From contig JAJQRF010000001.1 of assembly GCA_021228405.1 (NCBI GenBank), positions 744,001 to 808,000 on the forward strand: a stretch of 64,000 nucleotides of DNA, in the 5' to 3' direction. This DNA is from Pyrinomonadaceae bacterium (GTDB lineage Bacteria > Acidobacteriota > Blastocatellia > Pyrinomonadales > Pyrinomonadaceae). Positions 41,523 through 51,373 of the stretch are shown here, piece after piece. Both the position numbers and the translations under genes were made by a program. Within the stretch, counting starts at the first letter, position 1, and each line of letters starts with the position of its first letter. The notes under the pieces are model-generated. The model had not been told where the DNA came from, ran no database searches, and saw only the letters and a program-made list of their open reading frames with translations.

Positions 41523-44500
41523 ATGTTAGAGTCAAAATCAAAAGACCATTATTTATTTTCACGACCAACTCCCTTTATTAGTCGTCCATTAAAGATCAGA
41601 TTTACTACATTTTTATCGATTGCATTATTAACTTTTTTTTCATTTAATCTGCCAAGCCCGGCGCAGGAAAAAGAAGAAAGTTTCTTTTCTTCGCTCGCCG
41701 ATAACGTCATCGCCTTTGTCAAAGGCGATAAAACAAGCAAAGACAACACCGAATCTTTCACGTCAACGACCGTAAATTTTGAAACTTTCACGGCGGGAAC
41801 GGTGAACGGGCAAAGCGGGTGGAGCAGTTTGGGCGCGGCTGGTTCGGGCTGTGCGGTTTACGATCACGCGATTGCCAACAACATTTCCGCTCCGGCTTCC
41901 TTCGGAGCAAAAAGCCTGAGAATGTCCAACGCCGTCACGAGCGGATGTTTTCAAGATCACACTTTTTCGGTTTCGCTTCCCAACGAAGCGGGCGAAACTT
42001 CCGCCCAGAATAACGGGCTTTCGGGCGGCACCAGACAAAAGAAATTTTATGCCGAATGGGAATTTATTTCGGCAGACGCGAACAACGTGCAGGACGGCTT
42101 ATCGGTCGTCGCCAGCCCCGACCGCGGCGACGGTGCGCGGATGAGTTGGGTGCAGATGCTCGACACGACGGGCGGAATCAATATTAACTTTAACGATTTC
42201 AATCATTCTGCCAACAGTTTCGTGCAAACTACCATCGCTTCGGGACTTAGCCGCACCGTTCCGCACACGATCCGTATCGAAATGGAATTCGTTGACGGAA
42301 TCGCCAATGACATCGTGAAAGTTTATGTCGACGGCGCACTTCGTCATACGGGAACGAGCTGGGAAGATTATTTCAGAGATGTCGAAGGAAATCCGACCAA
42401 AACGGTCGATTCAATTCTTTTCCGAACAGGCGGAGCCGCCGTTCCGTCAACGCTCGGCAAAGGTTTTCTGATCGATAATTTCACCTTCGGAACTTCGACA
42501 CCGACGACAACGGTCGTAAACCCCGCATCTCTGCAAGGTTGGGCATTCTTCAACGAAGGTCTGAACGGAAGCGGAAGTTTCGTGACGGGTCCGGCAACCG
42601 CGCCGCTCGGCAACGGCAGTGCCAGATTGACGGTTGACAGCAACGGCAGACAATCGTTCGGCACTTTGGCTTATGCCGGAACGCGCCTCGACCAGATCAC
42701 GCAACTCAGTTACAGTTCTTATCAAAACAACAACATCGTCAGCCCCGTGGTCGCCATTTCCCTGCAATTCGGGATGGATTTCGATTTGACCGACGGAGAT
42801 ACGTCTTTTCAGGGCAGATTGGTTTTTGAACCTTACCAAAATGCGACGGTTCAGCAAAACGTCTGGCAAACCTGGAGTCCTTTAGCCGGAAAATTCTGGG
42901 CGACACGCGCACCTTTCAATTCAACCTGTCCGCAATCGAATCCCTGCACCTGGTCGCAAATCCTGACAGCATATCCGAATGCCGGAATTCACGCCAACAC
43001 GTCAAGCGGTTTGGGCATTTTATTGTTCCGCGCCGGCGGTCCGGTCGCGGGCGGCTTTGACGGAAACGTGGACAATTTTACGTTCGGCGTAAATTCAACC
43101 GCGACGACATTCAATTTTGAACCGACTGCGACCGTCGTGGTTGACGAGGACGGACAGGCAAGCGCAACCGATTGCGATGCTTCAACGCCTGCTTCATCGA
43201 CCATTCAAGGCGGAATCAATGCGGCAAACGTCGGCGATACGGTCAAAGTTTGTCCGGGAACGTATAACGAAGATGTCACCGTCAATAAAGCTCTTTCATT
43301 GAACGGAGCGGGCGTTGATATTTCAACTATCGTCGGTTTGAAGACAGGCTCGAACAGCAATACTTTGACGATTGCGGCGAGCGGCGTGACGGTTGACGGA
43401 TTTACGATCACGCGTGACGGAAACAACCCGACGGACTGGAACACGAACGTTAAAAATCAAGGCGTTTTATTCAATCAAGGCATCAGCGGTTCGACCCTGC
43501 AAAATTCAAAAGTTACGGGAAACCGCAACGGCGTTTACATCAACAACGCGCAGGGCAACTCGATCCGCCGCAACGTAATCGATTTCAACCGCACCGGAAT
43601 CCAGTTTGCCAACGATGTCAGCAACACGCTGGTCGAAGAAAATTTTATTACCAACAACTGGACGCTCGGAATTTTGTTCAATTTCGATTCGCCGACGCTC
43701 CTGACAAACGGCGTAACGATTCGCAACAACAGCATTGCGGGAAACTGGTATGGCGAAATTATCAACCGCTACGCGAACAGCACTGCCAATCTCAACCTTT
43801 CAGGAAACTGGTTCGGCACGGCAAACGTCACAACGACAACTTCAAACAGCAGTGAACCGGGTTATGCCGCGCTGATTCCGACGGCTTACGGCGGCACGGC
43901 TTCGGCTCCCGGCGGTCAAATAATCATCGGCGGCGCATCTTCGGCAAAGATCGATTTTTCGCCGTATCTGAACATCGGCACGGATACGAACGGCACAACT
44001 GCGGGATTTCAGGGTGATTATTCGATTCTTCACACGAGCGCGGCAAGTCCGCAAGCGGTTGCAGGTGTCGGTTCGATCGAGGAAGCGGTCAACAGCGTGA
44101 CGGCAAACGGAAGCGTTCGCGTTCACGCCGGAACTTATCCGATGCTTTCGACCGCAAACGTCAATAAATCGAACGTTACGATCATCGGTGTCGATGCAGC
44201 GCGTCCGGTCATTCAAATTCCGACATCGGTCGGCTACGGCTTTAATGTCGGTGCGCCGAATGTCACGTTCGACAATCTCGAAATTCAAAAAACCGATCTC
44301 GGTTCGCCGCATAATATGATCTTAGTGCTCGGAAATAGTTTCACGGCACAGAACAATCTTATTTACGGTCCGAATCCGGGCAGTGAATGGAGCGTCAACG
44401 GTTTGGTCAGCCGTGCCTTTGAAGTCGGCGGCGGATTGACTGGTTTACTGCTTCAAAACAACACGATTCACACCCTGCGCCAACCTGCATATATCAACGC

Positions 44501-47500
44501 GAGTTCGGGACAGGTTTTGAACAATAACGTTTCGGGAACGCGCGGTTGGGTGATCGACGGCGGAAATATTACCTTTAACGGCAATACTTTCGGCGAACCG
44601 CAAAACCAAGGTTGCGACATCGCACTTTTTGCTTCGGTCAATCCGGCAAATTATCCGAATCTGTTAGCATTGAGCCAAAATAACGATAACGGATTTATCT
44701 GTGCGCAATTTGCGGGCGGTGCAAACGGACGTGCGACGGCTTATGTCGATGCCACGCCGAGTGCCGGAAACGGAAGCGATAATTCAAACTACACGACCAT
44801 TACCGAAGGTGCGAACGGCGCACTTCCGGGCGGAACGGTGCAGGTCGCGGCGGGCGTTTATCCCGAAAATGTTCCGAGCAATAAACCTCTGAACTTTGTC
44901 GGACCGCAAGCCGGAGTAGATGCCAGAACAGGCAGAACGAATACGGCAAACGAAGCGGTCGTCGGCATTTCGTCGGGCGCGTTTACGCTTACGCCGACGA
45001 GCGGAACGGTGAAGATCGACGGATTTACGCTGACGGGCGCAACCGCCAATACCGATACGCCTGCGCTTTATCTCGTTGGCAGTTCAAATCATCAAGTTAT
45101 CAATAACATCATCGTCGGAAACAGCCGCGGTGCGTATCACGGAAGCCCGGGAACTTTGTTCAAACATAATCGTTTGAACAACACGCTCGACGGATTTTTC
45201 GGCGGGGTCGATAACGTCACCATCGAAGAAAATCTCTTTACGGGCGGACATTCGAGCGGCGCGGTCAACACGACCGTCAGTTCGGGCGATCCGACCATCG
45301 ACAATTTCCGAATCATCAACAATTCATCGCTCGGAAGCGGAAACTTTGCCGTTGTTTTCGCAACTTCGGGCGGAGTTATTTCGGGAAATACGGTTGCCAA
45401 CACGACCGGAACGGCGATGTTTATCGGCGGCGGAAATACCAACCTGACCATTCAAAACAACACGATGACGGGAATTCAGTTTGCCGCCTTCAACGTCAAC
45501 GATGCCGGGTTCGGTTACGGCAACAACAGCAACATCACGATCAGCGGAAACACGGTCACGCGGTCGATCACGGCGGCATCGAATCTTTTTTCGACTATCG
45601 ATCTGCGCGGTGTGGCGGGAAACAACCAGATCACGAACAACCGTCTGACGCTCGGACTCGCTTCGGGCGCGCCGGCGGGAACTTCGGGTTACGCACTTCG
45701 TTTGCGCGGAAGCGGAAGCGGAAGCTTTACGATCAGCGGAAACTATTTCGACGGAATCGGTTTGGTTGCCACGCCCGTCACGAATTCGCCGCCAACCGCC
45801 GGAATTTATATCACTTCCAACGTGGCGGGAAGCGGCACGAACTTCGGTCAATTCCCTGCAACTTCGGTCATCAACGCCAACTGCAACACGTTTACCAATT
45901 TTCAGGAAGGAATCACGGTCTTTAACAACGTCGCAAACACGGCGGGCGGATTATTGACCGGAACGGACGTTAATGTAAACAACAATAACTTCCTGAACAA
46001 TTCCGTCTATGGAATCAACAACAACGGCGCGAGCGAAACGATCGACGGGGAAAATAATTTCTGGAGAACGGCAAACGGTCCGTCGGGCGCAGGTCCGGGA
46101 AGCGGCGATGCGGTCAGTAACAATGTCGATTTCACGCCATTCTTAACGGCGGCGACGAATTGCGCTCCGGCTACTCCGTTGTCGATTTCGGGAAATATCG
46201 TTTCAAACAGTCTGCCGTTAAATGGCGTAACGGTCACGCTGAACGGTTCGCAAACCGCGACGACGACGACCGATGCAAGCGGTAATTTCACGTTCCCGAA
46301 TCTGAGTTCGGGCGGAAATTATCTGGTCACGCCGACTTTGAGCGGTTACACGTTCGAGCCGACCTATCGCAGTTATTCAAATCTTTCGACGAGCGTTACG
46401 AATGCAAACTTCGTCGGTTTGACTTCGGCTTCACCGAGAGTTTTGAGCATCGGCACGGCAAACGTCACGCCGGGACAAAACGTGACCGTTCCCGTTACCA
46501 TCGTGAGCCAGGGAAATGAGAACAGCATCGGATTTTCGGTTAACTACAATTCCGCGATCCTGTTCAATCCCGTTGCATCTCTCGGCAACGACGCGGGCGG
46601 CGGTTCGATCATTTACAACAGTTCGACCGCCGGACAATTGGGCGTGATAATGGCACTTGCACCCGGTCAGACGTTTACCGCCGGAACACGGCAAGCCGTC
46701 AAACTCACGTTCAGCACGATGGCGACGACCGCCAACAGTACGCCGCTGACATTCAGCGACGCGCCTGTTTTGCGTCAGGTTGCCAACGACAATTCAGACC
46801 CGCTTCCGGCTTCTTACACGAACGGTTCGATCACCTTTGCACAAGGTTATGAATCCGACGTTGCGCCGCGTCCGAACGGCAGCGGAACGGGTGTTATCAC
46901 GGTTGCGGATTACACGCAGACGGGCAGATTCGCCGCCGCACTCGACACGGCTGATTCAAATTCGTCCAACGAATTTCAGCGTGCCGATGCCGCTCCGCGC
47001 GGAACGAAAGGCGACGGATTGATTACCGTAACCGATTACACGCAGGCAGGACGCTACGCCGCCGGACTCGATGCCGTGCAAACGGCGGGCGGACCGCTCG
47101 TGGCGAATCTGTTTGAATACGCGGTTCGATTCGAGCAGAAACAAGACGCGATGAAGGAACAGCTTCTGCCGCGTATTTTGCGGGTTGTCAGTCAACAGGC
47201 AAGCCGCGGACAGCAGGTTGTCGTGCCGATCTCGATCGATGCGGAAGGCGATGAAAACGGTTTCGGATTCACGCTCAGCTACGATCCGGCGGTGCTTTCC
47301 AATCCGTCGGTTCAACTCGGCATCGATCTTCCGGGCGGAACATTCTTCCAGAACACGAACCTGCCGGGCAAGGTCGGCGTGATCGCCGCCGCGCCGATCG
47401 GTCAGGCGGTCTTGGCGGGAACGCGTCAGATCGTGACGATTCGCTTCGATGTCGCGCCGAACGCGCCGGGCGGCGGAACTCCGCTTGTGATGGTCGGTCA

Positions 47501-47849
47501 TCCGCCGGTCGTCAATGAAGTTTCGAGCGTCAACGCCGACGTTCTGCCGACGACGTTCACGGGCGGATTCGTCAACATCCTGATTCCGACCGCATCGAAC
47601 GCCGCCGTCAGCGGTCGCGTCGCGGATGCGAACGGAACACCGATTCCGCGTGTCCGTGTTCTTTTGACCGACAGCAACGGCGCAAGCCGCACGGCTGTCA
47701 CCAATAACTTCGGAATGTTCGTCATCGAAGACGTTCCGACCGGAGCAACCTACGTTCTCAACGCCGTTGCGAAAGGCTATACATTTACGCCGCAAGCCGT
47801 CGATGTAAGTCAGGACATCAGCGATCTGAACCTGATCGGCGAACAATAA
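41523..47849 (+). CDS. Giant secreted beta-helix protein with cohesin-like and dockerin-like modules
   Basis: A 2108-residue exported protein. After a signal peptide (about 20-48) come two laminin-G/lectin-like regions (about 75-530), then long right-handed parallel beta-helix arrays rich in NN/GN turns (about 555-1545). Next are a carboxypeptidase-regulatory-like domain (about 1553-1633), a cohesin-like domain (about 1638-1769), two dockerin-like motifs (NGSGTGVITVADYTQTGR and KGDGLITVTDYTQAGR, about 1785-1850), a second cohesin-like domain (about 1883-2016) and a second regulatory-like domain to the end. The start at 41523 is fixed by TAAGGAGAT 10 bp upstream, rather than the GTG at 41463. 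Probably an adhesin or polysaccharide-binding protein. Confidence 0.85.
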   Translation: MLESKSKDHYLFSRPTPFISRPLKIRFTTFLSIALLTFFSFNLPSPAQEKEESFFSSLADNVIAFVKGDKTSKDNTESFTSTTVNFETFTAGTVNGQSGWSSLGAAGSGCAVYDHAIANNISAPASFGAKSLRMSNAVTSGCFQDHTFSVSLPNEAGETSAQNNGLSGGTRQKKFYAEWEFISADANNVQDGLSVVASPDRGDGARMSWVQMLDTTGGININFNDFNHSANSFVQTTIASGLSRTVPHTIRIEMEFVDGIANDIVKVYVDGALRHTGTSWEDYFRDVEGNPTKTVDSILFRTGGAAVPSTLGKGFLIDNFTFGTSTPTTTVVNPASLQGWAFFNEGLNGSGSFVTGPATAPLGNGSARLTVDSNGRQSFGTLAYAGTRLDQITQLSYSSYQNNNIVSPVVAISLQFGMDFDLTDGDTSFQGRLVFEPYQNATVQQNVWQTWSPLAGKFWATRAPFNSTCPQSNPCTWSQILTAYPNAGIHANTSSGLGILLFRAGGPVAGGFDGNVDNFTFGVNSTATTFNFEPTATVVVDEDGQASATDCDASTPASSTIQGGINAANVGDTVKVCPGTYNEDVTVNKALSLNGAGVDISTIVGLKTGSNSNTLTIAASGVTVDGFTITRDGNNPTDWNTNVKNQGVLFNQGISGSTLQNSKVTGNRNGVYINNAQGNSIRRNVIDFNRTGIQFANDVSNTLVEENFITNNWTLGILFNFDSPTLLTNGVTIRNNSIAGNWYGEIINRYANSTANLNLSGNWFGTANVTTTTSNSSEPGYAALIPTAYGGTASAPGGQIIIGGASSAKIDFSPYLNIGTDTNGTTAGFQGDYSILHTSAASPQAVAGVGSIEEAVNSVTANGSVRVHAGTYPMLSTANVNKSNVTIIGVDAARPVIQIPTSVGYGFNVGAPNVTFDNLEIQKTDLGSPHNMILVLGNSFTAQNNLIYGPNPGSEWSVNGLVSRAFEVGGGLTGLLLQNNTIHTLRQPAYINASSGQVLNNNVSGTRGWVIDGGNITFNGNTFGEPQNQGCDIALFASVNPANYPNLLALSQNNDNGFICAQFAGGANGRATAYVDATPSAGNGSDNSNYTTITEGANGALPGGTVQVAAGVYPENVPSNKPLNFVGPQAGVDARTGRTNTANEAVVGISSGAFTLTPTSGTVKIDGFTLTGATANTDTPALYLVGSSNHQVINNIIVGNSRGAYHGSPGTLFKHNRLNNTLDGFFGGVDNVTIEENLFTGGHSSGAVNTTVSSGDPTIDNFRIINNSSLGSGNFAVVFATSGGVISGNTVANTTGTAMFIGGGNTNLTIQNNTMTGIQFAAFNVNDAGFGYGNNSNITISGNTVTRSITAASNLFSTIDLRGVAGNNQITNNRLTLGLASGAPAGTSGYALRLRGSGSGSFTISGNYFDGIGLVATPVTNSPPTAGIYITSNVAGSGTNFGQFPATSVINANCNTFTNFQEGITVFNNVANTAGGLLTGTDVNVNNNNFLNNSVYGINNNGASETIDGENNFWRTANGPSGAGPGSGDAVSNNVDFTPFLTAATNCAPATPLSISGNIVSNSLPLNGVTVTLNGSQTATTTTDASGNFTFPNLSSGGNYLVTPTLSGYTFEPTYRSYSNLSTSVTNANFVGLTSASPRVLSIGTANVTPGQNVTVPVTIVSQGNENSIGFSVNYNSAILFNPVASLGNDAGGGSIIYNSSTAGQLGVIMALAPGQTFTAGTRQAVKLTFSTMATTANSTPLTFSDAPVLRQVANDNSDPLPASYTNGSITFAQGYESDVAPRPNGSGTGVITVADYTQTGRFAAALDTADSNSSNEFQRADAAPRGTKGDGLITVTDYTQAGRYAAGLDAVQTAGGPLVANLFEYAVRFEQKQDAMKEQLLPRILRVVSQQASRGQQVVVPISIDAEGDENGFGFTLSYDPAVLSNPSVQLGIDLPGGTFFQNTNLPGKVGVIAAAPIGQAVLAGTRQIVTIRFDVAPNAPGGGTPLVMVGHPPVVNEVSSVNADVLPTTFTGGFVNILIPTASNAAVSGRVADANGTPIPRVRVLLTDSNGASRTAVTNNFGMFVIEDVPTGATYVLNAVAKGYTFTPQAVDVSQDISDLNLIGEQ

Positions 47850-47870
47850 AACGTTTGTCGCTTAAATCCG

Positions 47871-47906
47871 AAAAGGCGAAACCGAAAGGTTTCGCCTTTT
47901 TTGTTG
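47871..47906 (+). terminator. Terminator of the giant beta-helix gene
   Basis: A perfect 13-bp stem (47871-47883 / 47888-47900) with a GAAA tetraloop and six T residues. Confidence 0.92.
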
Positions 47907-47963
47907 ATTAACGAATTTTCAGCAATTGTACCGAAATTTCTAACGGCTTCTTTGCAAAAAAGA

Positions 47964-47981
47964 AGCGGTAGTTTTACCGCT
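47964..47981. terminator. Terminator of asd (T-rich on both sides)
   Basis: AGCGGTA / TACCGCT stem with a 4-nt loop. The minus strand continues TTCTTTTTT and the plus strand CTTTTT, so it may act in both directions. Confidence 0.7.
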
Positions 47982-48012
47982 CTTTTTACGAATTCGAGTT
48001 TAGAATTTTTCT

Positions 48013-49053
48013 CTAGATAATTCCCTTGCTGATTAAGAGTTCCGCGTTTAAAACCGCTGAACCTGCCGCGCCGCGCACGGTGTTGTGTGAGAGCGAAACG
48101 AAACGGTAATCGAAAACATTGTCGGGAAACAAACGTCCGACGGTGATCGTCATCCCGTTTCCACTGTCGCGGTCGAGCCGCGGTTGCGGGCGCGAAGGCT
48201 CGTCGCAATATTCCATAAAACGTTTCGGCGAAGAATAAAGATCGAGCGACGGGAAAGTGTTGATCGCTTCGATGACTTCTTCCATCGTCGCCGTCTGATT
48301 CAGGTTGACGCGCACCGAAGCCGTGTGACCGTCGATGACGTGAACGCGGAAACATTGCGCCGACACGGTAAAATCTGCTTTTTCGATTCCGCCGTCGGTA
48401 AATTTCCCGAGAATTTTCTGCGCTTCGGTTTCGACCTTCGGTTCTTCGCCCGCGATATACGGCACGACGTTATCGGTAATATCCAAACTCGGAACGCCCG
48501 GATAACCCGCGCCCGAAATCGCTTGCAATGTCGTGACGATCACTTCTTCAACGCCGAATTTACGATGCAGAGCGGCAAGCGGCGGCGCAAAACTGACGAC
48601 CGCGCAATTCGGATTAGTGACGATGAAACCCTTGCCGAATCCGCGTTTCTGTTTTTGTTTTTCGATCAGTCCGACGTGTTCGTGATTGATTTCTGCGATC
48701 AGCAGCGGCACGTCTTCGTCCATTCGGTAGCTCGAAGAATTGCTGATGACGGGATAACCCGCACGCGCAAAGGCTTCTTCGGTTTCACGCGCCACGGATG
48801 ACGGCAGACTCGAAAAAACGAGGTCGCAATCGAGCGGCGGTTCGATCGGCTGAACCGTAATATTTTTGACGAAATCTGGCATTTTTCCCGCCAGTTTCCA
48901 CGCACACGCTTCGACATACGGTTTGCCCGTCGAACGATCCGAAGCCGCGAGCGCAGTAATTTCAAACTGCGGATGATTTTCCAAAAGCTGTACAAAACGC
49001 TGTCCGACCGTGCCGGTCGCGCCCAAAATTCCTACGCGGTATTTTCTGCTCAT
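48013..49053 (-). CDS. asd: Aspartate-semialdehyde dehydrogenase, archaeal/fungal type
   Basis: A 346-residue enzyme reducing aspartyl phosphate to aspartate semialdehyde for lysine, threonine and methionine synthesis. NADP site ILGATGTVGQRFVQLL at the start; catalytic cysteine in TNPNCAVV; substrate-site QAISGAGYPG; catalytic histidine region HVIDGHTASV. The sequence follows the archaeal/yeast subgroup rather than the E. coli one. Single gene, with its own terminator. Confidence 0.94.
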   Translation of the reverse strand: MSRKYRVGILGATGTVGQRFVQLLENHPQFEITALAASDRSTGKPYVEACAWKLAGKMPDFVKNITVQPIEPPLDCDLVFSSLPSSVARETEEAFARAGYPVISNSSSYRMDEDVPLLIAEINHEHVGLIEKQKQKRGFGKGFIVTNPNCAVVSFAPPLAALHRKFGVEEVIVTTLQAISGAGYPGVPSLDITDNVVPYIAGEEPKVETEAQKILGKFTDGGIEKADFTVSAQCFRVHVIDGHTASVRVNLNQTATMEEVIEAINTFPSLDLYSSPKRFMEYCDEPSRPQPRLDRDSGNGMTITVGRLFPDNVFDYRFVSLSHNTVRGAAGSAVLNAELLISKGII

Positions 49054-49134
49054 ATTTACTGAATGAATTGCTAAAAGAGAAAAGTTTAAATTAGCAGTAA
49101 GAAAAAGAAAAGTCCTGCCTCAATAAAAATAAAA

Positions 49135-49160
49135 AAGCCGCGTTTATGATAACGCGGCTT
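49135..49160 (-). terminator. Terminator of the zinc-ribbon protein gene
   Basis: A 10-bp perfect stem AAGCCGCGTT / AACGCGGCTT with a 6-nt loop. The minus strand continues into TTTTATTTTTA, 20 bp after the stop. Confidence 0.85.
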
Positions 49161-49180
49161 ACAAACAAGCTCAAATCTTT

Positions 49181-50227
49181 TTACTTTGTTCCGGCGTAAC
49201 TCTGGAAAAACGCACGCAAAGCGTCGCGGTTGTTTGAATGAATGCGGTTGCAGTAGTTGTTGGTGTTGCAGTATTCGGCAAAATAATAGCCGCCTTTTTC
49301 GTAGATCGCGGAAATCGTGCCGTCCGAAGCCGTATTTTGATACGTCACCTTTCCGCCGTTTGCCTTGACACCTCTGATCTGATCTTCAAAATTCGCCTTC
49401 GCCTCGTCCATCGAATCGAACTTTCCGACCGTCAGATAAACGTATTTCGAGCCGCTCGCGTATGAAGCTTGCGCCGCGCCGTTTCCTTTCGGGAAATAAT
49501 CGCCGACGACGACGGTTTTCGCATCGGTCTGATTGTATGCGCCGACCTGTTTGCGCGATTCGAGAATGGATAAAAGCAAGCTCGAATCGGAATCGTTCCC
49601 CGTCGAAGTCGTGTTCGATCCGAACGGCGTGGTTGAAGGCGAGCCTTTCGTGTTTGCCGTCGAAGTGTTGCTCGTGTAGGGTGTCGGACTCGGATAATTG
49701 TTCTTTTTCCCGATCAAACCGTCACCAAAAACGAGCGCGGCGATGCCCAACCCGACAACCGATAAAACCAAAAGCCCGAGACAGCCGATCGCGCCGAAAA
49801 TCAAACCTTTATTACTCTTTTTCGGCGGTTGCGGCGGAGTTGCCGCAGGCGTATTAAACGCCGGATTCGGCACATTCGGCGTAAACGGCGGCGTGTTTGC
49901 CTGATTTTGCCCGAACGGATTATTTTCCGGCGGTTTTGCCGTTTGCCCGAACGGATTATTCGGCGGCTGACCGAACGGCGAATTCGGAGCCGGCGGCGTA
50001 TTAAAAGGATTGTTCGGCGGATTTGACGACCCCGAACCGCCCGATTGACCGAACGGCGAGTCGCTCGGTTTCGGCGGAGATTGTCCCATAAAAACGGTTG
50101 GCGGCGGGTCTTCCGTGTATTTTGAAGTATCCGCCGGCGGCGCATTTAAAGGGTTTCCGCAATTTGAACAAAAACTCATTTGCGCGGAATTGTCTTTTCC
50201 GCATTTAGCACATATCTTGCTGCTCAT
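49181..50227 (-). CDS. Zinc-ribbon membrane protein with Pro-rich linker
   Basis: A 348-residue protein with an N-terminal zinc ribbon (CAKCGKDN...CSNCGNPL, residues 5-26). A Pro/Asn/Phe-rich linker with PFGQ repeats (about 45-130) leads to one membrane helix (about 140-168), a Ser/Thr-rich stretch and an extracytoplasmic domain (about 220-348) containing KYVYLTVGKFDSMDEAKANF, of the kind seen in SPOR-like folds. Topology suggests a sensor or scaffold with a cytoplasmic zinc finger. Function unknown. Confidence 0.78.
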   Translation of the reverse strand: MSSKICAKCGKDNSAQMSFCSNCGNPLNAPPADTSKYTEDPPPTVFMGQSPPKPSDSPFGQSGGSGSSNPPNNPFNTPPAPNSPFGQPPNNPFGQTAKPPENNPFGQNQANTPPFTPNVPNPAFNTPAATPPQPPKKSNKGLIFGAIGCLGLLVLSVVGLGIAALVFGDGLIGKKNNYPSPTPYTSNTSTANTKGSPSTTPFGSNTTSTGNDSDSSLLLSILESRKQVGAYNQTDAKTVVVGDYFPKGNGAAQASYASGSKYVYLTVGKFDSMDEAKANFEDQIRGVKANGGKVTYQNTASDGTISAIYEKGGYYFAEYCNTNNYCNRIHSNNRDALRAFFQSYAGTK

Positions 50228-50493
50228 TTTACTAATCTCCGCTTCAATTTTGGGGTAATTCCCGATTTCGTCTTAAATCTAGCATTATTCCCCGATTTTT
50301 CCAATTGTTTTTCAATAATTTTGACGGCAAAATTTCTGTTTTTGCCGAATAATTTTCGACACCCGACATTTACGCGGAAATTGAGGAAGAAAAATATCAG
50401 CCGGATCGAATCTTTAAATGAGAAAAACGGGTGATTTTGACTTTTCAAAACCCGCTTGTTTTTCTGCTTCTAACGCCTGTTGCAAATTTTTCG
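50228..50493. other. Intergenic region
   Basis: Holds the terminator of the CHAT/C39 operon (50428-50454) and probably the promoter of the zinc-ribbon gene. I see no gene. Confidence 0.5.
50428..50454 (-). terminator. Terminator of the CHAT/C39-like operon
   Basis: CGGG(TGA)TTTTGA / TCAAAACCCG stem with a 3-nt bulge, followed on the minus strand by TTTTTCTC. Confidence 0.6.
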
Positions 50494-51333
50494 CTAAATC
50501 CATCCTGCCAGTAAAGGATGGTGCATTTTGCTGTCGGGCAAGCTCCACGCCTTCATAAAAGTTTCCCAATCATTTGCCCAACCGCCGACTTTTTTATAGT
50601 TCCAGTTAGTCAGAAAAATATGTGTGTCCGTGTAGGCAAAAGCGACCGTAAAATGTCCGAGAGTTCCCGTTCCGCTCTGGCGCATCGGGATTTTCATATC
50701 AAGCAGAACGATGCACGGAAAGCCCTGCGAAATCCAGGTTTTAAGTTTTTCGGTCAAAACCTGTTCGCTCATATCGTTACTGTTTCCAGCCCAGACTTTT
50801 AAGCCGTATTCGCTCAAAATCTTCTGGGCAAAACCGAAGGAAGTTCCGCGCTCGCCGCCGTTTGGCGGGTGTGTGCGGAGAATTTCGTTCGTGATCGCAT
50901 CGCCCGTAAATCCTGCCGGAGCTTTTTTGTGAAAATTCAAAAGCGTCGCACACGCGGCTTGCGCACAGGAATTAAGCGGCGACGCGGGCGAATTGGTAAA
51001 CTGCAAAAGCCCGACTCCGACCGAATTGCTCGGTTTATCGAACCACGAAGTATCGCGTTTTCGCGGCTTCGGCATTCCGTTTTTCTGAAAGTTCTTTGAA
51101 TCGAAGGCGGCTTCTTCAAAACTTTGAAATTTCGCAATGTCGCGAAAAGGGGTTCCGCCGACTTCCTTTGGCGGCGCGAGAATATCGCTAACCCGGGACT
51201 GCGCATTAACCAAACGACTCAATCCCGAATTTCCAAATCCAAAAGCGAGCCCCGAAACCGCCAGGTTTCGCAACATCTCGCGCCGCGTGATCTTTCCCCA
51301 CACGCTCGTCACGATCTCATTTTTATTTTTCAT
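50494..51333 (-). CDS. Tat-exported C39/papain-like cysteine peptidase
   Basis: A 279-residue protein. The N-terminus carries a twin-arginine motif (ITRREMLRNLAVSGLAFG), implying folded export. The body has a papain-like triad pattern: cysteine in LNSCAQAACATLLNFH (about residue 125), histidine in LGHFTVAF (about 226) and asparagine in LTNWN. This fits the peptidase_C39-like superfamily. It follows the CHAT protease gene by 40 bp, so the two are probably co-expressed. The substrate is unknown. Confidence 0.78.
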   Translation of the reverse strand: MKNKNEIVTSVWGKITRREMLRNLAVSGLAFGFGNSGLSRLVNAQSRVSDILAPPKEVGGTPFRDIAKFQSFEEAAFDSKNFQKNGMPKPRKRDTSWFDKPSNSVGVGLLQFTNSPASPLNSCAQAACATLLNFHKKAPAGFTGDAITNEILRTHPPNGGERGTSFGFAQKILSEYGLKVWAGNSNDMSEQVLTEKLKTWISQGFPCIVLLDMKIPMRQSGTGTLGHFTVAFAYTDTHIFLTNWNYKKVGGWANDWETFMKAWSLPDSKMHHPLLAGWI

Positions 51334-51373
51334 AAAATAAACTCCCGTTTTTTTACTTTTTAATTTTCACCTT

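Noticed and set aside
46956-47846. A 296-codon minus-strand open frame under the C-terminus of the giant surface protein
   Set aside because: Arg-rich antisense of a low-complexity coding region, with no supporting signals.
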